Shown here in pieces: positions 35,301-47,300 of a DNA stretch of 64,000 bases; positions within the stretch are counted from its first letter, which is position 1; every line of letters starts with the position of its first letter. Position numbers and translations under genes: made by a program. The stretch is from positions 63,647,022-63,711,021 of the forward strand of contig OZ020306.1 of NCBI GenBank assembly GCA_963971305.1, in the 5' to 3' direction. The notes under the pieces are model-generated. The model was not told where the DNA came from. It did not search any database and saw only the letters and a program-made list of their open reading frames with translations. Source of the DNA: Arcuatula senhousia (Eukaryota > Mollusca > Bivalvia > Mytilida > Mytilidae).

Positions 35301-38300
35301 TGTTCCTCTGAGATGATGAAATATGCCACTGATGGGTATTTCCAGCTCTCTAAGACGTTTTCTGATTCAGACAACACCCTAATTGTCGGAAACATCACTG
35401 TGGGGCAGTATAAGAAGATGTATGCTAAACGGGTTGGAGAAGCAGTAAGAATTTTTATGTACAGTTTGTTTTTTAGCTCACCTGGACTGAAGGTCCATGT
35501 GAGCTATTGCCATCACTTGGCGTCCGTCGTCGTCCGTCGTCATTGTCGTCGTCGTCGTCTGTCGTCGTTAACTTTTCTTTGAAAATCTTCTTCTCTGAAA
35601 TGACTGAAGGGATTGCTTTGAAACTTTGCACACTTCATCTATGGGATGTCCTCTACCAAGATTGCACAAATGGTGACCTCCATCCAAACAACATGGCCGA
35701 CGTTACTAAAAATAGACCAGGCGGGTCAGACTACTATTTTTGGCTTGTAAATCAAAAAGTATATGAGATAGATGAAATCTGATGCCACGCTTCTGCTTCA
35801 GCATCAAAAGCTCTACAAAAGACTCCATTGAGTCGAAGTTGTCAGATGACCCCTTATAGGAGTTACGGCCCCTTAAAGGTGAAAAATAGCATTTTTCATG
35901 TTTTTGGCTTATAGAAAGAAAACTATGACAGATAGAGAAAAGTTGTTGCTTGCTTAAATGTTCAGCTCATTTAGCTCTACAAAAGTCTCCATAGGGTCGA
36001 AGTTGTAAGATAACCCCTTATAGGGGTTACAGCCCCTAAAATAACGTTTTTTCATGTTTTTGGCCTATGGAATGAAAACTATTGCAGATAGAGAGAAGCT
36101 ATTGCTTGCTTAAATGTTCAGCTTATTTAGCTCTACCAAAGTCTCCATAGGGTCAAAGTTAAGATGTCCCCTTATAGGGGTTACGGCCCCTAATATAACG
36201 TTCTGTCATGTTTTTGGCTTATGGAATGAAAACTATTGCAGGTAGAGAGAAGCTATTGCTTGCTCAAATGTTCAGCTTACATGTATTTAGCTTTACCAAA
36301 GTCTCCATAGGGTCAAAGTTGTCAGATGTCCCCTTATAGGGGTTACGGCCCCTTATATAACGTTCTTTCATGTTTTGGCCTATAAAATGAAGTTATAGCA
36401 GATAGAGAGAAGCAGTTGCTTGCTTAAATGTTCAGATCATTTAGCTCTACAAAAGTTTTCATAGGGTCGAAGTTGTCAGATGACCCCTTATAGGGGTTAC
36501 AGCCCCTAAAATAACGTTTTTTCATGTTTTTGGCCTATGGAATGAAAACTATTGCAGATAGAGAGAAGCTATTGCTTTCTTAAATGTTCAGCTCATTTAG
36601 CTCTACAAAAGTCTCCATAGGGTCGAAGTTGTCAGATGACCCCTTATAAGGGTTACAGCCCCTAAAATAACATTTTTTCTTGTTTTTGGCCTATGGAATG
36701 AAAACTATTGCAGATAGAGAGAAGCTATTGCTTGCTCAAATGTTCAGCTTATTTAGCTCTACCAAAGTCTCCATAGGGTCAAAGTTGTCAGATGTCCCCT
36801 TATAGGGGTTACGGCCCCTAATATAACGCTCTTTCATGTTTTTGGCTTATGGAATGAAAACTATTGCAGATAGAGAGAAGCTATTGCTTGCTTAAATGTT
36901 CAGCTTACATGTATTTAGCTCTACCAAAGTCTCCATAGGGTCAAAGTTGTCAGATGTCCCCTTATAGGGGTTACGGCCCCTTATATAACATTCTTTCATG
37001 TTTTGGCCTATAAAATGAAAACTATAGCAGATAGAGAGAAGCAGTTGCTTGCTGAAATGTTCAGATCATTTAGCTCTACAAAAGTTTTCATAGGGTCGAA
37101 GTTGTCAGATGACCCCTTATAAGGGTTACAGCCCCTAAAATAACATTTTTTCTTGTTTTTGGCCTATGGAATAAAAACTATTGCAGATAGAGAGAAGCTA
37201 TTGCTTTTTAAATGTTCAGCTCATTTAGCTCTACAAAAGTCTCCATAGGGTCAAAGTTAAGATGTCCCCTTATAGGGGTTACGGCCCCTAATATAACGTT
37301 CTTTCATGTTTTTGGCTTATGGAATGAAAACTATTGCAGGTAGAGAGAAGCTATTGCTTGCTCAAATGTTCAGCTTACATGTATTTAGCTCTATCAAAGT
37401 CTCCATAGGGTCAAAGTTGTCAGATGTCCCCTTATAGGGGTTACGGCCCCTTATATAACGTTCTTTCATGTTTTGGCCTATAAAATGAAACTATAGCAGA
37501 TAGAGAGAAGCAGTTGCTTGCTTAAATGTTCAGATCATTTAGCTCTACAAAAGTTTTCATAGGGTCGAAGTTGTCAGATGACCCCTTATAGGGGTTACAG
37601 CCCCTAAAATAACGTTTTTTCATGTTTTTGGCCTTTGGAATGAAAACTATTGCAGATAGAGAGAAGCTATTGCTTTCTTAAATGTTCAGCTCATTTAGCT
37701 CTACAAAAGTCTCCATAGGGTCGAAGTTGTCAGATGACCCCTTATAAGGGTTACAGCCCCTAAAATAACATTTTTTCTTGTTTTTGGCCTATGGAATGAA
37801 AACTATTGCAGATAGAGAGAAGCTATTGCTTGCTCAAATGTTCAGCTTATTTAGCTCTACCAAAGTCTCCATAGGGTCAAAGTTGTCAGATGTCCCCTTA
37901 TAGGGGTTATGGCCCCTAATATAACGTTCTTTCATGTTTTGGCCTATAAAATGTAAACTATAGCAGTTACAGAGAAGCAGTTGCTTGCTTAAATGTTCAG
38001 TTCATTTAGCTCTACAAAAGTTTTCATAGGGTCAGAGTTGTCAGATGACGCCTTATAGGGGTTATGGCCCTTAAAATAGCGTTTTTTCGTGATTTGGGCC
38101 TATGGCTACAGAATGGAAACTATAGTAGATAGAGAAAATCTGTTACTTGCTTAAATGTTCAGCTCATTTAGCTCTAGAAAAGTCTTTTTAGGGTCGACTT
38201 CAAGACCAGGTGAGCGATTCAGGCTCCTGGGAGCCTCTTGTTTGCTATAAAGTGTAGAAATTAATTTTATAACTGAATTAATATTGAATAGACATAATTT

Positions 38301-41300
38301 AAATGTTTTTAAAAATAGTATTTCTCAGATTTACTGTGAATTCCTTTTTATTCGTGGGGTACCAATTTTCGTGGGTAGGCTCATCCACGAATTTAAGAAT
38401 CCAACAAAATAATAACTTGTTGGAATTGCTATTTGATGATAAAAAACGTAAATGTGATCTACTTTCTAGACCAATACTATATGGCCATTAAAGTTTATTT
38501 GAATTGTTTTTCAAGCTATTGGGGAACACACATACCTTGAATATTAGCCTAACAATCATTAAATATATCTTGGAAAAGATTTTGTAATATTTATTTGGCA
38601 AAACTCAAACGATTTTATTGTTTTTTTTAAAGAATGAATACACTTCCGGTTTAATGTTTTGTTGTAAAGTGTTCATTATACCCCCACTCGTAAGAGAGGG
38701 GGCTATATTGCAATCACCTTATCCGTCCGTCTGTCCGTCTGTCCGTCCGGTACAATATCTCAGCTTCTATTGAAGGGATTGATTTCAAATTTGGTAGACA
38801 GCTTAAGCATGATGCAATGTACATTTCCTCCACTTTTCAGGTCAGTCCATGATCTACTTCCTGTTTTCCGAGCCGACTTAGACTATTTTAAGGGTAGAAA
38901 ATGGGAAATTTTTCATAACAGTTTTCTCAGCTTCTACTGAAGGGATTGATTTTAAATTTGGTATACAGGTTCAGCATGATGAGTTGTACCGTGCCTCCCC
39001 TTTTCAGGTCAGTCGGTCATATACTTCCTGTTTTTCGAGCCGACTTAGACTATTTTAAGGGTCAAAAATGGGAAATTTTTCGTAACAGTTTTCTCAGCTT
39101 CTACTGAAGGGATTGATTTTAAATTTAGTATACAGGTTCAGCATGATGAGTTGTACTGTGCCTCCCCTTTTCAGGTCAGTCGGTCATATACTTCCTGTTT
39201 TTCGAGCCGACTTAGACTATTTTAAGGGTCAAAAATGGGAAATTTTTCGTAACAGTTTTCTCAGCTTCTACTGAAGGGATTGATTTTAAATTTAGTATAC
39301 AGGTTCAGCATGATGAGTTGTACTGTGCCTCCCCTTTTCAGGTCAGTCGGTCATATACTTCCTGTTTTTCGAGCCGACTTAGACTATTTTAAGGGTCAAA
39401 AATGGGAAATTTTTCGTAACAGTTTTCTCAGCTTCTACTGAAGGGATTGATTTTAAATTTAGTATACAGGTTCAGCATGATGAGTTGTACTGTGCCTCCC
39501 CTTTTCAGGTCAGTCGGTCATATACTTCCTGTTTTTCGAGCCGACTTAGACTATTTTAAGGGTCAAAAATGGGAAATTTTTCGTAACAGTTTTCTCAGCT
39601 TCTACTGAAGGGATTGATTTTAAATTTAGTATACAGGTTCAGCATGATGAGTTGTACTGTGCCTCCCCTTTTCAGGTCAGTCGGTCATATACTTCCTGTT
39701 TTTCGAGCCGACTTAGACTATTTTAAGGGTCAAAAATGGGAAATTTTTCGTAACAGTTTTCTCAGCTTCTACTGAAGGGATTGATTTTAAATTTAGTATA
39801 CAGGTTCAGCATGATCAGTTGTACTGTGCCTCCCCTTTTCAGGTCAGTCGGTCATATACTTCCTGTTTTTCGAGCCGACTTAGACTATTTTAAGGGTCAA
39901 AAATGGGAAATTTTTCGTAACAGTTTTCTCAGCTTCTACTGAAGGGATTGATTTTAAATTTAGTATACAGGTTCAGCATGATGAGTTGTACTGTGCCTCC
40001 CTTTTTCAGGTCAGTCGGTCATATACTTCCTGTTTTTCGAGCCGACTTAGACTATTTTAAGGGTCAAAAATGGGAAATTTTTCGTAACAGTTTTCTCAGC
40101 TTCTACTGAAGGGATTGATTTTAAATTTAGTATACAGGTTCAGCATGATGAGTTGTACTGTGCCTCCCCTTTTCAGGTCAGTCGGTCATATACTTCCTGT
40201 TTTTCGAGCCGACTTAGACTATTTTAAGGGTCAAAAATGGGAAATTTTTCGTAACAGTTTTCTCAGCTTCTACTGAAGGGATTGATTTTAAATTTAGTAT
40301 ACAGGTTCAGCATGATGAGTTGTACTGTGCCTCCCCTTTTCAGGTCAGTCGGTCATATACTTCCTGTTTTTCGAGCCGACTTAGACTATTTTAAGGGTCA
40401 AAAATGGGAAATTTTTCGTAACAGTTTTCTCAGCTTCTACTGAAGGGATTGATTTTAAATTTAGTATACAGGTTCAGCATGATGAGTTGTACTGTGCCTC
40501 CCCTTTTCAGGTCAGTCGGTCATATACTTCCTGTTTTTCGAGCCGACTTAGACTATTTTAAGGGTCAAAAATGGGAAATTTTTCGTAACAGTTTTCTCAG
40601 CTTCTACTGAAGGGATTGATTTTAAATTTAGTATACAGGTTCAGCATTATGAGTTGTACTGTGCCTCCCCTTTTCAGGTCAGTCGGTCATATACTTCCTG
40701 TTTTTCGAGCCGACTTAGACTATTTTAAGGGTCAAAAATGGGAAATTTTTCGTAACAGTTTTCTCAGCTTCTACTGAAGGGATTGATTTTAAATTTAGTA
40801 TACAGGTTCAGCATGATGAGTTGTACTGTGCCTCCCCTTTTCAGGTCAGTCGGTCATATACTTCCTGTTTTTCGAGCCGACTTAGACTATTTTAAGGGTC
40901 AAAAATGGGAAATTTTTCGTAACAGTTTTCTCAGCTTCTACTGAAGGGATTGATTTTAAATTTAGTATACAGGTTCAGCATGATGAGTTGTACCGTGCCT
41001 CCCCTTTTCAGGTCAGTTGGTCATCTACTTCCTGTTTTCCAAGCCAACTTAGACTATTTTAAGGGTAAAAAATGAACAGATTTCTCAATTTCTACTTAAG
41101 GGATTAATTTCAAATTTGGTATACAGCTTTAGCATGATGAGTTGTATCGTGCCTCCCCTTTCCAGGTCAGTCTGTCATCTATTTCCTGTTTTCTGAATGG
41201 TCGAGTGGGGGTATGCTTAGCACGACTTAGTGCAACCCCTTGTTTTCAATATTCTTGTGTACTGAATATGTACATTGGAAACAAATACTGAGTACATAAA

Positions 41301-44300
41301 ATATCAATTGAAATATTTTTCAAATTGTCAAAATCTTAAACATGTCATGTCACCTAAACCCATAAGCAGTTCCAAATCGTTATACAAACACCCTTAGGAT
41401 AATTTAAACAAAGTTAACAATAGTTAATCCCTTTGATCATCATAAATCAATTAAGTCTTGCCAGGTGTTTTTCACACACCTTTACAGCTTAATTAATAAG
41501 ATAATCAAGCTCTTTAACACATTAATCATTGGCAATTACACAATGAGGAAGAAAATTAACTGGCATATGTCTATTTAAGAATAAAAAGTTAAATTTAATA
41601 TACAAATAAAATGAACACTTTCATGTGCTGAAATCGTAAACAGAGAAAAAAAAATACCACCATTTTTTTTTCTTCAAAATAAAAAATCCACGAATTTATG
41701 AATCCACGAACTTGTAAAATTTGGTCAAACCACGAAAATTGATACCCACGAATTTAAGTACTTTCACAGTATTGAATTCAGACAATTTTTGGCAGGATTT
41801 CACGATTTTTTTTTTTAACAAATTGAAATCTTACAAACAAAAGTTAGGTCTTTTTGAATTAATACACATAAAAAAAAATGAAACAAAGCTGTTCTTGAAA
41901 TGATAACACATTGATAATTAAATGTATTTATAGAGGATGGATTCACATTTCACTCTTGGTTTTTCAGGATGTATCAGGAAGTGCCTTTGCCAGTTACGTC
42001 TATGATGCAGTATGGGTCTATGCCTTTGCCCTGGACAAGTTATTTAAGAATGAGCCTGGAGCTTTGGAGCTCATCAACTCAAAGTCTACAGTCCAGTAAG
42101 TAGAACTTGAATATTAAGCACCCCTCAGGGCTCAAGTGTTTTGGCCTGAATTCAGGAAGTGAAAATCCTTGTTATTAAATGAGGAACAGCAGGTGGTAGG
42201 GGGGAAATTTTTGCAACAGTTTTCTCAGCCACTGCTTATCACACATCTTGATATTTGATATGCAGCACCAGCATGGGGTCAATTACAGGAATCAATTTCA
42301 GGTCTGTCGCTCACCCACTTCCTGTTTAACAAATTTTCATTCTCTGCAATGTAAGGGATTTATATTAACTTTGAGAGCAAAAGGTCCAGGACTTTTTGAC
42401 TGGGTGAAGTCCATTAGATGTCATTTATAAGTCCTCAATCTGAGCTTATGTAAATAGAATTTCATAGGTTCTGAGTGAAATATTTAATGTTCCTGACCTC
42501 AGACCAGTGTTGATTTGAACCCTTATGCATGACCAAGGTCTGTCTGTCATGTGTTAAAAGGTTGTGTAATCTGTAACTCAATAGGTATTAACTCTGCACA
42601 TTTGTAACATATGTTTTTTTAACGTATTAAAGTTGTATATACATCTCATTTTTTAACCTGTTTGCTATGGAGTTTCATGCTTTCTAATTGTTTGTCAAAT
42701 TACTACTTGTACCAAATAGGGGACTAAAAAATATCTAGTTATGTAGGCATTTCTAACATAATGCAAAGATTGTATAATAACATGAATAATACATGTAATT
42801 GATAATTTTACAGGAAGCTTGTTGAATATGTAAACCAGACAGATTTCAAAGGAGTTTCTGGCCACATCAAGTTCAAGGGCAGCAATCGTCCAGGTTCTAT
42901 CAATATCCTCCAGTACTTCCACAATGGCACACGGCTCGTGGGACAGTTCACACCCAGTTTACTGAAGGGTGGTTTCCTCAGCATTGACCAATCTAAAATC
43001 CTATGGTTAACAGCCAACAATGCTAAACCTCATGATGGCCATGTGGGTAAGGAAATACTAGTTGTGGAATTAAAATGGTGTGTTAGAACTCCTATTTTGT
43101 GTACATTTGTATAATAATACACACACCTTCCTTCTTAAAAAAAACAGTTTTGGGAGTAGATAGGAATAACTGTACCTGTTTGCATGACAGTACATATATC
43201 GTTAGAGCTCCATTCATCAAACATTGCTTTACATGAAGTGTGCGTAGATAAAGAAATTCCATTGCTGATTCACAATTTTTTATCTTAGATTTTTAAGATT
43301 TGGTAACCCTTTAATTTTGCAAATTTATGCCATGTAATTTTGAGCACTTCTTGTTTAAGGCATAAACATAGATTTCTAAGAAGTACCTATTGGGCATTCT
43401 AACGACAAAAGTTTGAAAAGGCAAAATAAGTTGACACAGAAAACACAAACAAACACACAACAACTGGGAAATTACCTGGCAGTTTTATTTTCGAGATTTT
43501 TGCATTGACATCACTATTGGGAAAATTAACAAGCTGGAATGTATTAGTTCTTTATTAGAGTCTATGGACAATAACATTAAAGCGTCAATTTTTAACTGTG
43601 TAAACTAAAATTTTGTCATTTTACTGCGAAATAAAGAAGGTTGGAAAATTTCCTGGGTTTACAGTAATAAAACACACACTAAACAAGCAATGAAAACTTG
43701 CATCCAAACAAGAGTGAATTCAAGTGGCCAGGCAGGTTAAGCAGTTCCTGTTTCAAATGTAAGGCCTCTTATGTGAAATTGCAATGTTTATATAGTACAT
43801 TTTATTCTGCATTTTCTATTTCAGATGTGGAGGAGTGTGTGTTAGAAACGATACGTCAAGTTTTTGGTGTTTCCTGTGAGATGGCCATTGTCATTGCTAA
43901 CGTGATTGGATTTGGTGTTTTCCTCATACTGGTTGTACTAGTGCTAGTCTTCATTAAATTCAGGTATGTTATTAGGGCTGTGCCCACAACTACTAAGTCC
44001 CCCAACCAGGACAGCACTTTTTGGGATCCCACCCCTATAGCATTTTCTTACAACAGGAACCTTAATAACATTTTTATTTCATTTCAAATTAATCAAAGAA
44101 ATATAATTATATACCAAAGTAGGATTCTGATCTTAAATTGTAGTTACTGTGAATTCATTTATTTTCGTGGGTGGCTGAAAAAGGATCAGTTTGTGGATTC
44201 TTAATTCCGTGGTTCTGATGTCTCCTGCATACAGATCAATGTTCAATTTCCTTTCGTTGGGTATCAAATTTCGTGAAGGAAGGCTACCCACTAAAACAAC

Positions 44301-47300
44301 GAATATTGATACCCCACGAATAATAATGAAACCACAGTAGCTTAAACACAATACTGGAAAACACTGAATGCTTATCAATGTAAAACCACACATTAATTTC
44401 CAGCAGCATTAATTGATTTCAGAATAAGAGTTATTCAGGTGTTTCATGGATGCTAAAAATAGTGAAAAGTAAAAACTGTCTTTACACTTATAAACTCAAA
44501 AACCATGATTTATATATCATTTACTTGTAGGTACGATTCAAAGATGAGAAAGACTCACGACAAAATGAAAGAGTTTGGATTGCTGCCCTCAGACCTTGCC
44601 TGTCTGTCATGGGATGAATCCTGGGAGTTACCACGGCAACAAGTGGTGGTAAACAGGAAGTTGGGTGAGGGAGCGTTCGGTACAGTGTTTGGTGGGGAAG
44701 CATTGCTGGATGGGAGAGGATGGGTTGCTGTAGCTGTCAAGGCTTTGAAGATAGGAGCCAGGGTTGATGAAAAGGTGAGAAAAGAGACAAAGATGGACCA
44801 TAAGAGTCAAAGTACTTTGTGAGCATCTATTTCCATGGATTAGGAATACCGTAATGATTATGACATTTGTAGAATCATGAATTTGTGGTTTAGATAACTC
44901 TTTTATGGTTTCTGGTTCATTGGAAATCAAATTTCATGGTTTGCCTGACTCTTAAAAACCATTAAAGTTTGTACCCCACAATAAATGGTACTGAAAAAAT
45001 GTTATCTGCAACTTAAACCATATTTAAGGGAAAAGGATTACGAATTTATTATGTATTATTATTTTATAGATGTTGAGTACCTTCTTTCAAAAGACAGTTT
45101 GTTAAATTCGTATATATTTTATATGTAAATACTGTGAAATTGTAAATGTACCCCCAAAAAACATAATGATTTGGACTGCAAAAATGATTACACTTAGGAA
45201 TGAATCATTAACTGATGGGCATTTTTTATCTTATTGGTTTGTTTTTTGTAGATTGATTTTCTGAGTGAAGCAGACGTCATGAAGAGATTCCACCATCCAA
45301 ACATTGTACAGTTACTGGGTGTCTGTACTCGTGGGGAACCAGTCTACGCTGTGATGGAATACCACCTGCATGGTAAGTTTACATGTGGGGAACCAGTCTA
45401 CGCTGTGATGGAATACCATCTGCATGGTAAGTTTACACGTGGGGAACCAGTCTATGCTGTGATGGAATACCATCTGCATGGTAAGTTTACACGTGGGGAA
45501 CCAGTCTAGGCTGTGATGGAATACCACCTGCATGGTAAGTTTACACGTGGTGAACCAGTCTATGCTGTGATGGAATACCATCTGCATGGTAAGTCTGTAC
45601 TCGTGGGAAACCAGTCTACGCTGTGATGGAATACCATCTGCATGGTAAGTTTACACGTGGGGAACCAGTCTAGGCTGTGATGGAATACCACCTGCATGGT
45701 AAGTTTACACGTGGTGAACCAGTCTATGCTGTGATGGAATACCATCTGCATGGTAAGTCTGTACTCGTGGGGAACCAGTCTACGCCGTGACGGAATACCA
45801 TCTGCATGGTAAGTTGGTCATACATACACCGCATCAGGATGGAGTCGTACATATGCCGCATCAGGCCTGGGGACCACAAAACTTAAAAAATACTTAAGTC
45901 TGAGAATATTCTTAATTTCCATGGTGACTCCAATCAAAACTTTCTAATTTGATGACGTCACAATGAGTTAAGAATATTCTCAGGATGGAGTTCCATATCA
46001 AGGAATTCATTTTCAGGTCTGTCACTCACCTTCTTCTTGTTTAGATAATCAAGACTTAAGCATCTTTTTGATAAACATAGATCACATAGTGCAGTTGGTT
46101 TTAAATGTTCAGAAAACTTTTAAGAAACACAATATCGAAAATGATGGATAATATATATTTGCCCACTTTTGATTTCTTATCACAAAATTTGGCTTCAGCA
46201 AATTACTTATTATATGATATGAAAATGTATATATTGAAATTCATATGTATTAGATATTAAACAAGTATCAAAAATACATAAATAGGTGATGTTCCTTGAC
46301 CTTATTTGATAAAATAAGCAGATAATGGTTTTTTTTTTTTTTCACAGGGGACCTTAAGACATACTTGTTATCCAGAAGAAATCTCGTCGGGAGTGATTGT
46401 AAAGAGGCAGCTGATATCAGCCCAGAAAGACTGACACAAATGGCCCTGGATATAGCCTGTGGTCTGAAATACATGCATGATCTCAAATATGTTCATAGGT
46501 AATGCCAATCGTTATACTACCCTGAAAGTAAAAATTTTGTAAAATACCAGATATCACGGAGTGAAAAATACAGATTTTAAAATGGTGAATGTCTGTGGTC
46601 AGCGGGGAAGAAAATTTAGTTACAGTTTTCTCAGCACCTACAAATCACAGCCACTTGATATTTGGTATAAAGCATCAGGATGGGGTCCTATAAAGTGATT
46701 GGATTTCAGGTCTGTCATTACCCTACTTCCTGTTTAACAAAATCCATCCTTTTTTTACATTGACAGATTTTTAAGGTTAAAACCACTAATTGATTCACAG
46801 TGATATACCTGTACATCTATTATGAATTTGTTAAAAGCATTAATCCATTAATATGCATTTTAGTACGTATGCATGAAAAATGAAGTCTTAGATTTAACAA
46901 GAGTTAACACTAAAGTATGTCTTGCCTGCCGGCACCATCAGAAACAATTATTCTTTCTTAATTTCACTATATTTTGAATTTACATGGATTTTCAGTTTCT
47001 GAGATCAAAAGATGTTTATAGAACTTAAACATTGCAAATATATGCTATAAAAATAATCAAAATCACTCAACCGGAAAATCAAGGTCAAAGTCAAAAGATG
47101 AGGATGTAACTGTGCTAAGCTACTACTGGGGCATATGCATACCAAGTTTCATCAACCTAGGACCTATAGTTCTTGAGATATGGAGGTGCTCACAAAATTT
47201 TTCCATGCATTGAAAATTGTCAAAGTCACTCAACCGGAAAATCAAGTTCAAGGTCATAAGATGGGGATGCAACTGTGCTAAGCTACTACTGGGGCATATG

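Noticed and set aside
35445..35582. Extension of exon 10 past its donor
   Set aside because: The frame reads into a family A element; GTAAGA at 35445 and phase 0 to exon 11 fit a normal donor.
38761..41180. Regular 167-bp array as a possible CRISPR
   Set aside because: Whole units are near-identical with no unique spacers, and the context is an animal intron.
43698..43824. Upstream extension of exon 13
   Set aside because: The open frame continues 5' of the exon but a good acceptor at 43824 and the phase from exon 12 place the exon start at 43825.
45279..45751. Frames made of [18 protein letters not shown] repeats
   Set aside because: These are tandem copies of the end of VKR exon 15 plus donor, not a separate gene.
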